Shown: positions 11,190 through 21,468 of the stretch, piece by piece
Layout of the letters: the number at the start of each line of letters is the position of its first letter
Position numbering within the stretch: position 1 is the stretch's first letter
Source: Carnegiea gigantea
Taxonomy: Eukaryota; Streptophyta; Magnoliopsida; Caryophyllales; Cactaceae
Assembly: GCA_029747015.1 (NCBI GenBank)
Contig: JAKOGI010000007.1
Span: 1,198,001 to 1,262,000, forward strand
Reading direction: 5' to 3'
DNA length: 64,000 bases
The notes under the pieces: generated by a model
Databases searched by the model: none
The model's input: the letters and a program-made list of their open reading frames with translations, nothing else
Told to the model about the DNA's origin: nothing
Translations under genes and position numbers: made by a program

Positions 11190-12102
11190 AGCCCAAATAG
11201 GGAAAAAATCATGGCGGCAACAAAGAATCTAGTATAATAAGAGTAGATACAACAATGATCTCGACAACTGTGAGCTAAATGAGATCAATACAAAAGAGAG
11301 TAAGAATCTTTAAACGGCAACAAGATCAAAGAAAATAAAGCTCTCATACCTCTCACTCAACCTGAAAAAGTGGAATAGAAAAGGCAAAGACTGCCTCTAA
11401 ACTTCCTCACAAGTGGCTACGAAATGAGCAAAACTTATATCATACACCCGAGAGTATATACTTCCAGAAGCCACGTGAACAAAATATGTATTAATAACCG
11501 CTCATATAATAAATACAACTTTAAAAAAGTATACATGCGGTAATAGAAGTACATACTCCTTACGTAAAAGGAGGTGTCAGGAGGCATTCCCAAATATCAA
11601 AAACGCTTCACACAGTGAGACAAAGAGGCACACCGTTACCAGCAAATTGCCCTTATCCAACGCCCACGAAAAATGCTCAACGTCTAGGAGATGAAGCCAA
11701 GTGGTAATTCTGCATACAGAGAGGGGAAGACCAAAAGTCGAATCAATAAATTGTCAAGCATGAATGTTGAATTTATGTTCGTGAAACATGCGCTCGAAAT
11801 CTATGAACAATGGCTAGCCAAAAATAACCGCACAAACTCCTTAGATCAAGGAAGTTGAACCGGCCTAACTACCACGGTCCACGGCCTAGCCCACGGAACC
11901 TCCGCGGAGCTCACTGGAATACCGAAGATAAAAAACCGGGAATGCTGGCCCACTTGGTAATCTGGGCAACATGCATAAATCAACAATATGGGCTGCTTTA
12001 ATTGTCCATTCAAGAAGCAGCCACATGACCAAGGACTCCAAGAATTTGGGCCAACCAAATGAAATCACTTGGCAAACAATTTTGGGACAATTTAGCCCAA
12101 CA
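11190..12102 (-). mobile_element. Possible degraded LTR, minus orientation
   Basis: Read on the minus strand, the segment starts TGTTGGGCTAAATTG at 12102, a typical plant LTR start. It is more GC-rich than its surroundings. Near its far end it has a leader-like segment (CCCTATTTGGGC, then CACGTAAAAAT) of the kind seen downstream of LTR promoters. No matching target duplication and no second LTR were found, so the boundaries and class are uncertain. Confidence 0.35.
11442..11575. mobile_element. Small candidate MITE, copy A
   Basis: The left end CATACACCCGAGAGTATAT..ACTTCCAGAAGCCACGT and the right end, read inverted (ACGTAAGGAGTATGTACTTC), form imperfect terminal inverted repeats. A related sequence of similar length is at 48908-49031. 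It may be nested in the LTR-like segment around it. Confidence 0.45.
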
Positions 12103-12374
12103 CTTGTTTATGCCGTTGTTGTTCTCTCTTTTTTATTTTCAAAATTATGATTTATGAAGCATTGACCTAACAATCTTGTAATAATCTTTGTTTCCTTGTG
12201 ACAATGAACAATTCTTGACGAGTAATTAAAGCTCTAAGATGTGCATGTAATCGTATTATAACTTGCGTACTTAGACAAGAAACCCGATTTATGACCAAAT
12301 AAACGAAAGTAATTCATGAGTCCAGCTTCACTTGCCTTGCCTTCACCATAGAACAGTGACAGATTTAAAAATTT

Positions 12375-12742
12375 TATGGCCCTGTTTGGCAAAGAGCTTT
12401 TTGAAGAGCTTTTTGGCCAAAAAGAGCTTATTTGACCAAAATTAACTTTTTGACCAAGTAAAAAAGCTAATTCGGGTGTTTGGTGAAAGAGCTTTTTAAA
12501 AGAGCTTTTTGGGTCTAAAAAACTAATTTGAAAAAGCTAATTCCATGAGCTTTTTGGAAGAGCTTTTTGAAAAATTAGCTTTTTGTCTCACAACTTTATC
12601 AGAAACAGCTAATTTTACCAAACAATTTTTCAACAAACAGCTAATTCAAATAGCTAATACAAACAGCTAACTCAAACAATTAACAGCTAACAGTTAATAC
12701 AAACAGCTAACAGCTAACAGCTGTTTGTCAAACAGGCCCTAT
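12375..12742. mobile_element. TIR element (MITE), probably PIF/Harbinger-like
   Basis: GGCCCTGTTTGGCAAA at 12378 and the inverted GGGCCTGTTTGACAAA ending at 12739 are terminal inverted repeats of a 362-bp element. TAT flanks both ends (12375-12377 and 12740-12742). The interior is dense with AGAGCTTTTTGG and, toward the right, AACAGCTAA repeats. There is no coding capacity. The 3-bp duplication fits PIF/Harbinger, though TAT differs from the usual TWA. Confidence 0.75.
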
Positions 12743-12808
12743 ATCCTGGTTGTCACTTGGTACTATAGACGCCTAGTAGCTAATATCTAATAAAGTCTTG
12801 AACTTCCC

Positions 12809-12811
<3 letters not shown>

Positions 12812-12839
<28 letters not shown>
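12812..12839 (+). repeat. (GA)n microsatellite
   Basis: About 14 GA units just downstream of the TIR element. Confidence 0.85.
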
Positions 12840-12843
<4 letters not shown>

Positions 12844-14102
12844 ATTGCTCAATTCAACTCCTCTTTTAGGTCTTCAAGTCAAGTTTGTTATAAGCTTGCT
12901 ATTGAAAACGGTCGGTGAATATGGAACAAAGGCAAGCAAATTCCAAGACATGGAAAACAATGGGGAATTTTGATTTCTTTTATGCAGTATCTTTTGACGT
13001 TGTTTTTTGGGCAAAGAAAATTAGACCGCAATTTTAGCGGGAGAAATTAATCTTTGATGTCTTTTGAAAAGTTAAAATCGAACATTCTATTTGAACTAAA
13101 AGGAGTAAAAGTGTTGACTTAATGAACTTTTCACATTTTATAACACCAATTGATTTAAGTGATTTTAATTTTTATTTTCGTTAAATAAAATCATAGATTA
13201 AGTTTTGTAAATGAAGAAACCTGTACTATGAGACCTCTTTTCTTTATAACTAGATTAATTTAATGTCGGTTAACATACAACTAAATTTTCAAAAAAAAAA
13301 AAGAGAAAAAAGTAAGGACCAACTATGATTTGGATGGATTCTCTTTGCTTAAAACTTAATCTTCTTAATCATGGGCAGAACTTAATTCCCCCCATCATTA
13401 TCACCATGTTGAGCATGCTTGTCTCATACATACGAAATGTCACTTCCAGACGCAACGTCGCTCATTTCAGATAATTTCCCACCTTTTTTTTAATTTAGGT
13501 CATCCTGGTAGTGGACAAGGACCACGCGGAGTCTATATTCCCACATCGTGAAATTTTGCTTTTTTTAAAGTTCTTGAGCCTATCAGTATATGATTGTAAG
13601 TGCTTGTTCATAGTCATACTTTTGACAATCCAGCCTGTTATGGTTGAATATAACTCGTACATCCTCGTTCAATGACTTGCAGGCCAAACAAACCACAAAT
13701 AATAGTGCTTTCCATTCCCACTTCTTCACAAACTTTTCATTATTGTTTCCTTCTCAAAATTGATGGTGACGGTCAACGCGGTGACTTCCTTTGAGCTTCC
13801 TAACATGTGACATACAAATATATACATTATACTTCTAAGATCACATACTCTCAATAGTTATATCAGCAAATATATATTAAAAAATTAATATATGATAAAC
13901 AAATGTATGAAATGTATATACACATGGATAACGAGAGCACGTACTTTTGGCAACACATAAGAGATCGCCGCGACATAAAACCTCTGTGCCATCTATCACT
14001 GTTCAGTGTGGGTCTTGCTTTAGCGAGATAATCCGGATACATTCTTGATCAGACCAAGTTACTGACCATATATCACTTCCATGCCTTCTCTGAAAGACTC
14101 AC
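12840..14102. other. Intergenic region and LYK promoter
   Basis: No supported gene. A W-box-type core (GGTCAAC, reverse of GTTGACC) occurs at about 13771 in the LYK promoter. That would fit WRKY control of a pattern-recognition receptor but is not proof. Confidence 0.4.
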
Positions 14103-14110
14103 TATATAAA
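14103..14110 (+). promoter_or_regulatory. TATA box of the LYK gene
   Basis: TATATAAA follows GACTCAC. It lies downstream of the in-frame ATG at 14081 and 73 bases upstream of the ATG at 14183, so it supports 14183 as the real start. Confidence 0.7.
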
Positions 14111-14182
14111 CATTTCTCTGTCTCCTTCACCGGTCGCACTCCTTTGAATCAAGAACCAGAACCAGAACCAGAACTAGAACAA

Positions 14183-16102
14183 ATGGGTTCTACTTCGATC
14201 TTTGTCTTAGTTTTGTTATTTGCTTATTTCCCTTTTTTGATTACTGCCCAACAAGCTTATGCTGATGATAATTGTAAGAATTCATCATCGGCGCTAGGGT
14301 ATACATGCAATGGTGTCAGGAAAAGTTGCACAGCGTTTCTCATGTACAGAGCTCAGCCTCCTTACAACAACTTATCTTCCATTGCTTCCCTTTTCTCTGC
14401 CAATGTGTCACAAATTTCTGCCATCAGTAACATGTCAGAAACCATGACTCTGCCTACCAACACCGAGGTACTCATCCCTGTCACTTGCTCGTGTTCAGGT
14501 AAATTCTACCAAGTCAACACCACTTATCTAGTTCAATCAGGAGATAATTACATGCTGATTGCTAACAACACCTTCGAAGGCCTCACCACTTGTAAAGCGA
14601 TTCGAAATAATAAGATCAGTCCGAATTTAGCTTATATATTCGCCAATGAAAAGCTTACTATCCCTGTTAGATGTGCCTGTCCTACTAAAAAGCAAGTAGG
14701 GGAGGGGATTAAGTACCTTATGAGCTTTGTAATCCAACCGGGTAATGATATTGGAAGTATTGCTACTAAATTTGGTGCTGATGTTGGGCAAACCCTTGAG
14801 GCTAATCAGAAATCAGTGCAGGACTCTGTAATTCAACCCTTTACAACTCTTCTAGTTCCACTTCAAGCACCTCCAAATGGCTCAGCTGTGAATCTATTTC
14901 CTCGAACATCGTCATCAGTATCTCCACCTCCTTCATCCCCCTCTTCACCAACCCCACCATCTTCTCCTTCTCCCAAAGGGACTTCAAACAAGAAATGGGC
15001 TTACTTTGGGGTAGGAGTCGTTGTAGGAGGTGCCCTTGTTTTAGCGGCAGGGGCGCTTTTGGTTTTTATATTGTTAAGGAGAGTTAGGAAGAATAAAAAG
15101 TCAATGGTGTCATCACAGAGCTTTGAAGCTCAAGAAAAGGCCACCGCAAAGGATCCAGAGACCGAACCATTTGAGTTTCTCAAGAGTATCTCGAGCATAG
15201 CTTCATTGAAAGTGTATAGCATCAAGGACTTGCAGGCTACAACAGAGAACTTCAGCTCTGATCATTGGATCAAGGGTTCTGTGTACATGGGCATTCTTGA
15301 TGGAGATCGTGTGGCTATTAAGAAGATGAATGGAGATGTCAGCAAGGAGATCAGTGTGCTGAACAAGATCAACCATTTCAACCTCATCAGATTGCTAGGG
15401 GTTTGTTTCGATGATGGCGTTTGGTACCTTGTCTATGAATATGCATCGAATGGCCCCCTGAGCGATTGGATCTACCAAGACAACCCCGATCAGAAGACCT
15501 TGAATTGGGGGAAAAGGATGCAGGTGGCTTCTGATGTCGCCACAGGGTTGAACTATTTGCATAGCTACACAACCCCACCCCATGTTCATAAGGACATAAA
15601 GAGTAGCAACATCCTCCTTGATGGGGACTTTAGAGCTAAGATCGCGAAGTTTGGACTATCAAGGCCAGTAAGAGGGAACGATGGTCAGTTCACATTGACG
15701 AGGCATATTGTAGGAACAAAGGGCTACTTGGCTCCCGAGTATTTGGAGCATGGGCTGGTTACTCCAATGCTCGATGTTTACTCATTTGGGGTTCTATTAT
15801 TGGAGATGCTTACAGGGAAGGATGTTGGTCAGCTGTATGAAGGGGTTAAGGTTCACTTATCAGAGGTTTTGGCTCCTTTGCTTGGTGATGGCAACGTGAA
15901 TTTGAGAGGATTCATCGATCCTTCTTTAGGAGAGTTCTACCCGGAAGATGTTGCTATATCTATGGTTGTGTTAGTTGATCGTTGCTTGAGGAAAGATCCA
16001 GCGAGTCGACCTTCCATGGATGAGATTGTGCAGATTCTGTCCAAGACTTTAACCACCTCAGTTGTATGGGAGTCTATTTCTGCTAGTACTGCAAGCTTCT
16101 GA
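14183..16102 (+). CDS. LYK4: LysM receptor-like pseudokinase, LYK4/LYK5 type (chitin co-receptor)
   Basis: Intronless, 639 residues from the ATG at 14183. A signal peptide follows this Met directly (1-22), and the TATA box lies just upstream. An in-frame ATG at 14081 would add 34 residues but precedes the TATA box. The ectodomain carries three LysM modules with the CxC pairs C102/C104 and C164/C166. Then come a Pro/Ser-rich stalk (247-265), a membrane helix (about 274-298) and a kinase-like domain (about 345-620). That domain has VAIK (K380) but lacks a glycine loop (IKGSVYMG). It has HKD (469-471) instead of HRD and KFG (489-491) in place of DFG, so it should be catalytically dead. LYK4 and LYK5 act this way, binding chitin and signalling through CERK1. 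LYK4 (At2g23770) is preferred because its Arabidopsis neighbours (RING, BLH4) are also here. Confidence 0.93.
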   Translation: MGSTSIFVLVLLFAYFPFLITAQQAYADDNCKNSSSALGYTCNGVRKSCTAFLMYRAQPPYNNLSSIASLFSANVSQISAISNMSETMTLPTNTEVLIPVTCSCSGKFYQVNTTYLVQSGDNYMLIANNTFEGLTTCKAIRNNKISPNLAYIFANEKLTIPVRCACPTKKQVGEGIKYLMSFVIQPGNDIGSIATKFGADVGQTLEANQKSVQDSVIQPFTTLLVPLQAPPNGSAVNLFPRTSSSVSPPPSSPSSPTPPSSPSPKGTSNKKWAYFGVGVVVGGALVLAAGALLVFILLRRVRKNKKSMVSSQSFEAQEKATAKDPETEPFEFLKSISSIASLKVYSIKDLQATTENFSSDHWIKGSVYMGILDGDRVAIKKMNGDVSKEISVLNKINHFNLIRLLGVCFDDGVWYLVYEYASNGPLSDWIYQDNPDQKTLNWGKRMQVASDVATGLNYLHSYTTPPHVHKDIKSSNILLDGDFRAKIAKFGLSRPVRGNDGQFTLTRHIVGTKGYLAPEYLEHGLVTPMLDVYSFGVLLLEMLTGKDVGQLYEGVKVHLSEVLAPLLGDGNVNLRGFIDPSLGEFYPEDVAISMVVLVDRCLRKDPASRPSMDEIVQILSKTLTTSVVWESISASTASF

Positions 16103-16504
16103 TCAATGCAGTACCTTAAACTTGGTGTCTAAGGTTTTCCTTGTTTGATATTACCACAAAGTGTAGATGCATATGAAATAAAGTAGAGTGTGAACTACTC
16201 ATGATTCATTTTGGTCTTTCTAGAAAGGGTTTGATCAATGCAGCACCTTAAACTTGTGTTAGCTGTTGGATCAAGATTGTGTATGACTTTCTGAACAACA
16301 AAGACCAGCCATGAAACCATGCATCCCGGCCAACCAAGAGAATTTGGCTGTAAAATTTGAGATTTTGGGCATATTAAATCCCAAGTTTGATTCATCCCCT
16401 CCTTATATTCAATAGTTTTGCATTGACCTGTATATCTGATATGAACCCAAATGATGGAAACCCCAAAAATTAAAAAAAAAAGTTCCAATTACATCTTCCG
16501 GAAA
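16103..16504. other. 3' UTR of the LYK gene and spacer
   Basis: GAAATAAAG at about 16177 may be the polyadenylation signal. GATCAATGCAG followed by ACCTTAAACTTG occurs twice (about 16102 and 16232), a short local duplication of the 3' UTR. Confidence 0.5.
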
Positions 16505-16577
16505 TGGAGATGCGGGGTATCGAACCCCGTACCTCTCGCATGCAAAGCGAGCGCTCTACCGTCTGAGCTACATCCCC
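16505..16577 (-). tRNA. tRNA-Ala (anticodon UGC)
   Basis: The minus strand folds as a complete 73-base cloverleaf. Acceptor GGGGATG pairs with CATCTCC and has the G3:U70 alanine identity pair. The D arm is GCTC..GAGC, the anticodon stem CTCGC/GCGAG with loop TTTGCAT (anticodon TGC), and the T arm CGGGG-TTCGATA-CCCCG, with discriminator base A. Internal box A (TAGCTCAGACGG) and box B (GGTTCGATACC) are intact. There is no intron and no encoded CCA, as expected for a nuclear gene. Confidence 0.96.
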
Positions 16578-17189
16578 AGATATAATATCCAACTTTCCAA
16601 TAGCAACTTATTTATCAGCCAAAGGTGGCATAAAAATAAAGTTCATCTCATAAGTCACATTTAAAGTTATATATATAGTCACATATAACTATTGTTCTTT
16701 AATAGAAAACTAATTATTGTTCTAAATCATCTAATCATTAGCAGACAATTTAGATAATATATCATCAATATACTGTAAGGTTAGAAAGAAAATAGGCAGA
16801 TCATATATATGTGACACTTGTGGGAGGCATCACTTGTATATACTTTGTGTTATAAGTGAAAACTTGTCATTCCAATTTAACAGTGGATATATACACAACC
16901 TGAAATGTTAACGCTCTTCATGAATGTGAAACTCACAGGTTGGAATCTGCTAATTTGATGAAAAAATATTAGAGAAGGTCAAACAAACATAATCTCATGT
17001 GCACGATCAGCTTGTTGTGTTTTGAATCAAGACCTACGGCAATATTTTTGTTTTTGCTTCTTAGAAATTGAAACTGAGCATCTGCATCTTCCAAATGATG
17101 TGATCACTCCTTTAGAACCTTATTATGCTAATTTCTTCTGATCTTTCCCCAAATTGTCCTCGCAGATGCTAAGCAAAGATCCATCATCT
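16578..17189. other. Spacer between tRNA-Ala and the LYK pseudogene
   Basis: AT-rich. No LysM-coding remnant could be found here, so the pseudogene downstream appears to have lost its ectodomain. Confidence 0.45.
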
Positions 17190-18315
17190 TGAGAAACTCA
17201 TACAGGATGTGGGTTTACCCTCTCATTCGAGGGGTTGCTGTCCTCTTGATCTTAGCAGCTTCAATTCGCTGTATCCCCTTGCGTAAAACCAAGACAGTGC
17301 AGATGTTCTACCCACAGAGACATTTGAAGCATACGAGAATCCAACTTGGAAGAAGCCAGAGGTTGAACATCGTGAATTGCTCGAGAGCCTAGCCAACATT
17401 GCTCGATCCTTGAAAGTTGAAGGTATATAACTTCATCGAGTTGCAGTGTGCAACAGATGATTTCAGCCTGGGTTCCCTAATCAAGGGCCCAGTGTACCGC
17501 AGTAAAATGAATGATGATTTGACTGCCATCAGGAAAAGGAAAGGCGACGTGTCTAAGGAGATTAGTGGCTTAGTGCATTAGCCAAGATCAACCATTTCAA
17601 CTTGATACGTGTTTTAGGTGTCTGTTTGATCACGGGCATTGGTATCTTGTCTATGAATTCGCATCCAATGGCCCCCTGAATGACTGAATTTTCAGCAAGA
17701 ATGTCAATCAGAAGTTCTTTAAGTTGTACGCAGAGGATGCAGATTGTGTCGGATGTTGCTCGAGAGCTTAACTGTATACACAGCTACAACAACCCTCCTT
17801 ATGTATGCATGGATTCAATGAGCAGTCTCCTGGACAGTGATTACAGGGGAAAGATCAGTAACTTCAGTCCAGAAAGCTCGTCCGATGGACAGAAAGGTAA
17901 AAATGCATCAGACAAGAGAGTGTATCTTCCTCCAGAGTACCGCAAAAAAGGTCAAGTCTCACCAAAGCTCCATGTTTATGCTTTTGGGATTGCAATGCTA
18001 GAAGTAGCCATAGGAAAGCTTCTGTTCTATATAAGAAGCTAAAAAGACATGTCAACGGAGGCTTTTGTGGGTCTGCTTGATGATGAGAATAAAAGGGCAG
18101 GTTGACGAGCTTCATGGATCTGTCTCTGAACGGGAATTGCCCCTCTGAATCTGCCATTTCTGTGATCAGACCAATTGAAATTTGCCTAAAGAGAGATCCG
18201 TCCAACCGGCCAGACAGAGGAGATTGTAAGGTCTCTATCAAAAAGTTTTGAGTGCATCAATGGCATGGGAATCGTCCATTTGAGTGGCATCACAGATGCA
18301 GCTTCAAAGAGCTTC
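17190..18315 (+). pseudogene. Decayed LYK4/5-like copy, transmembrane and kinase part only
   Basis: Fragments in several frames align with the LYK protein upstream. They are a membrane-like segment (RGVAVLLILAAS, about 17228), ELLESLANIARSLKV (about 17372), NFIELQCATDDFSLGSLIKG, GDVSKEISG, AKINHFNLIRVLGVC, WYLVYEFASNGPLND, MQIVSDVARELN, LLDSDYRGKISNF, YLPPEYRKKGQVSPKLHVYAFG and ICLKRDPSNRP. They are separated by stop codons (for example after KVEG and after PLND) and frameshifts. No LysM ectodomain is left. It is most simply a tandem duplicate of the intact gene 1 kb upstream that has decayed. No product is expected. Confidence 0.88.
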
Positions 18316-18936
18316 AGCAAAGTAAGTCATTTGGACAGGGAACTCGTTTGTAACAGTTTCTGTTGTTTGCGCTATACAACAGCAATTTAGTAAACTTGCT
18401 GCGTGGTTTAGTAGTCCTCAAGAGATTGATTTGTTATATGTGAAGGTTTCTACATGACATGATCAGGATTAATGTGTATCAAGTGCCAAAAATTGTATAT
18501 TGCAAGATCATCTAATGTGTTTTCTGGGCTCAATAATTCAAGCTTACCCAGGTGCAAAACTATTTTTAATTTGCAAGTGGCAGAGGTTGATTGGGTTTTG
18601 TAGTAGTAAAAGCAGACAGGATATTTACCAAAGCAGAGAAAGTCAAAAACACCCAAAAAAGAAGTGCCCAAAAAAGCCAAAGATTCTTCACGAATATTTG
18701 TCTTCAAGTCTTGTTCTTATTTGGTCAGTTTTCACTTTGCTTGGTTTTTGTTCCACAAATTTGAACAGGAGATATGATGTGATCATATAATATCACAAGT
18801 TACTAATTCCATAAAACTTTGCTTTAAATTACATCCAAAAAGGTGCATCGAAGCACTATACTCCTAGAAGGAAACAAATCATGCATTTAATTATAGACAT
18901 CAATTCTTAGGGACTAAGGAGGATCCCATCCTGAGT
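18316..18936. other. Spacer with no gene seen
   Basis: The 96-codon frame at 18500-18790 is rich in Lys and Pro but has no recognisable domain and was not accepted. Confidence 0.45.
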
Positions 18937-18944
18937 TATAAATA
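18937..18944 (+). promoter_or_regulatory. TATA box of the small gene at 18997
   Basis: TATAAATA lies 60 bases upstream of the ATG, which supports this single-exon frame as a real gene. Confidence 0.6.
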
Positions 18945-18996
18945 GATTTCCATATGGTCAAGTAGTTCATAACAGAGAGTCAGAGAAAAATACAGG

Positions 18997-19503
18997 ATGC
19001 TGAGTGCTAAAAGCTGCATTGAAGGGTGTGTTTTAGATGTTGAAGTTCCCATAAGGGTAAGCTTTTTGAAGCTATATCAATGGCCTTACTCGGATGCCGA
19101 GTTTTTGAAAGAGATTGCCAGAAGGTCAAAACCCGCGGACATTGATAGTCCTGCTTGTTTTTCTTCTTTTGCATCGTCATCCAATATCAAGTCCCAGTAC
19201 CATGAGAGCTTTGCGTACAGGCAGAGGTATCTAAGAAGCTACACATTCTCCACAACGAAAGAGACGACTACCATTGGCCAGAAGAGAAGAAAGTGGTTGT
19301 TTAAACTCCATTTTCTTACTGCGAATAAGAGGGATGATGAGGAGAATAACAGCAGTGAATCGCAGGGTAAAACCGCGACTCGAACAAGTTCATACAGTGG
19401 CATGTTGCTAAACCTTTTGCTTAAGTACTTGTTTTCCTGCATGGCTAAACTTGATGTCTATGAAGATGCTGCCTCTGCTGTTAATCTTCCTCGTCCGACA
19501 TAA
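18997..19503 (+). CDS. Small plant protein of unknown function (YLRSYTFS motif)
   Basis: Uninterrupted frame of 168 codons with a TATA box 60 bases upstream. I do not know a function. Visible features are a DAEFLKEIAR segment (residues about 33-42), a Ser-rich stretch, the motif RQRYLRSYTFSTTKET (about 74-89), a basic patch (GQKRRKWLFK), a polar acidic segment, and a C-terminal LLKYLFSCMAKLDVYE (about 141-156). I recall similar FLK..AR / RYLRSYTFS / basic W layouts in small uncharacterised angiosperm proteins. There is no signal peptide or clear membrane span. It lies between the LYK copies and the BLH gene. Confidence 0.6.
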   Translation: MLSAKSCIEGCVLDVEVPIRVSFLKLYQWPYSDAEFLKEIARRSKPADIDSPACFSSFASSSNIKSQYHESFAYRQRYLRSYTFSTTKETTTIGQKRRKWLFKLHFLTANKRDDEENNSSESQGKTATRTSSYSGMLLNLLLKYLFSCMAKLDVYEDAASAVNLPRPT

Positions 19504-20194
19504 ATCCATCAATGCTTTGAGCATCAAATGTGTCTTAACTTTTAATGCAACGAGAGGTGCAAATGTGTCAAATTTTAGCATTATACGTTGGATTTTGGAT
19601 TAGACAATATATGAATCAAGTATCATCTCAAAAATACTCTGATGATGGTTGGCCTTTCAACAATGCTTTTTGCTTGAACTGTAAATTTACTACTTGTGCT
19701 GGTTTGCCAAATTCATCTGTTAAGCAGTCAATTCTGATCCATATTCAATTAGTGGCCCAGTAAAATGTACTCAGCCCAGTACAGTATGCTTTTCTGTTTA
19801 TTCTCCAACATTTGGGAATGGCTAGCACATCTTAGTTGGGCTCATCCATTGATACTTTTTTCTGGACCTTCTGTCATTACAATTCATCCAAGCCTTCCAC
19901 GATTAAGTTCACACAATAACATGACGTGAATCTGACTTGGAATATCGAAAAGAAACATAAAGTGAATCGATTCCACCTTGAAGTCAATAATTTGACTCTT
20001 TAGAGTGAAAATATGGTATTTTTTAATTTTGAGTAAATCTAAATTATTTTAAAAAATAACACAGAATTGATCTATTTATTAATTAGATCTCCTCAAACTG
20101 ACCTTGTATCAATTAGTATAGTTAACATACACGAACCCAATAGACTAAGTTATACTTAAAATTTTTAATTTTATGTCTAATCATACATGTCTTT
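19504..20194. other. 3' region of the small gene and spacer
   Basis: No accepted gene. The 72-codon frame at 19545-19763 has no recognisable protein character. Confidence 0.45.
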
Positions 20195-20308
20195 TGGAAT
20201 CGGCTTCTATGCGGATAATATCTGTATAGGTAAAACTGCTTACCTATGTAAATCTCCTTCAGACAAAACACAAGTGGAACCCACATGGAAAGTTGTTGTT
20301 GTAGTATG
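20195..20308 (+). mobile_element. SINE remnant with GTT-rich end, copy 1
   Basis: TATAGGTAAAACTGCTTACCTATGTA, then TCTCCTTCAGAC and GTGGAACCCACATGGAAAGTTGTTGTTGTAG. The same blocks occur at 47260-47358 and 55081-55180. The layout and the TTGTTG end resemble Au-type plant SINEs. All three copies are in plus orientation and diverged. Confidence 0.55.
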
Positions 20309-21325
20309 TTTGATCATACGAATAGTTTTCTTCCTTTTCCGTTTTTTTTCCCTGTCTTTTTTGTCTAATAATAAATTAATAATTGAGAATGTAATAGCAG
20401 ATTCTTATCCTCCTGGGCCTGATATGATTTTAAGCTGGGTCTGAGTTTGAGGCCATGGCTTCCCACAGCCTGTCACACGTCGTATGAAGGATACGTGTAC
20501 AACACAAATTAAATAAAAGCAAAATATTGGGTTAGGTGGGTCTGGACCACATTTACCACGTGGCCATGGCCAACCCTTGCCGGCCTCCTCATCTCCTGGC
20601 CCACCATTTGTTTTATTTTTCATTTTTGAGCCCCCTCCCTTTTCTTTTTCTTTTTCTTTTTCTTTTTCTTTTCAACTTATGATTGACTTTAATATTCACT
20701 AATATTTCCAAAATTTCTCAATCAGATACATTACCCCCACTTCAAACTCCCCAAGGTCATGAGTATTAAAAGGACTAACTTGATTCAAAGTTATCAATTA
20801 ATGATAAATAATTTAGAATATCACTCTATTCTATATTTAAAGTTCGCCAAGTTTTAACGTACTTCTCATGCAAAATATAGTAAGATTGTAACAAAAATAT
20901 TACATACGCTTTTCTTATTTTTTATGAAGTGATTCGGTGATTAAAATTAGGATCTCAGTGAAAAAAAGCCTAGTATTATTTCATAGAATGATTCAATATT
21001 TTTTTTATTAAGAAACTTGAAAATTAAATGACTTTGCAAAGACCTAAATGAAAACCCATTAACATTGATCGAAGAATTAATATACTTTATTGATTTGCCA
21101 ACAATAATTTCATCTTTTATTATAACCCTTTGGGACCATTCCTAAAGTTCCACTAGCTTTTACGTACTGCCTCCTCCCTGGCTTCCTCCACGCCCTAACC
21201 CTCCCCCCACCCCCCACAAAGAAGGCCCTATATATATATATATTTTTTTCCTTCGATTTTCTTTTCCAATTTCAATTTCGCATTTAGTAAAAATGAACCA
21301 AAGATCGCTGTACTTGATCTATTAG
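20309..21325. other. Intergenic, no gene seen
   Basis: It includes a (TTTTTC)n tract at about 20639-20672 and AT-rich DNA. No supported gene. Confidence 0.45.
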
Positions 21326-21468
21326 CAAGTCTTATATAAGACTATCTCATGATAATATACACCGTGAGACAACTCACACACTCATTAACCGCCTTCTAAA
21401 TTAAAAATGAGCTACCATATAAGTGGTCTCACGATAATTCAGCGTAAAATTGTCTCATATAAAAATTA
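21326..21468. mobile_element. Small candidate MITE with imperfect inverted ends
   Basis: AGTCTTATATAAGACTATC, then ATGATAATATACACCGTGAGAC on the left. The right end read inverted has TTTATATGAGACAATTTTA, then GAATTATCGTGAGAC. The ends are about 70% alike over 40 bases. The target duplication is not clear. Confidence 0.45.

Noticed and set aside
11846..12068. Short minus-strand frames in the LTR-like segment
   Set aside because: They overlap a probable LTR fragment and show no retrotransposon protein motifs.
14081..14182. N-terminal extension of the LYK protein
   Set aside because: The ATG lies upstream of the TATA box, and the extension would bury the signal peptide.
20187..20444. 85-codon frame
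   Set aside because: Overlaps a SINE remnant and has no domain.
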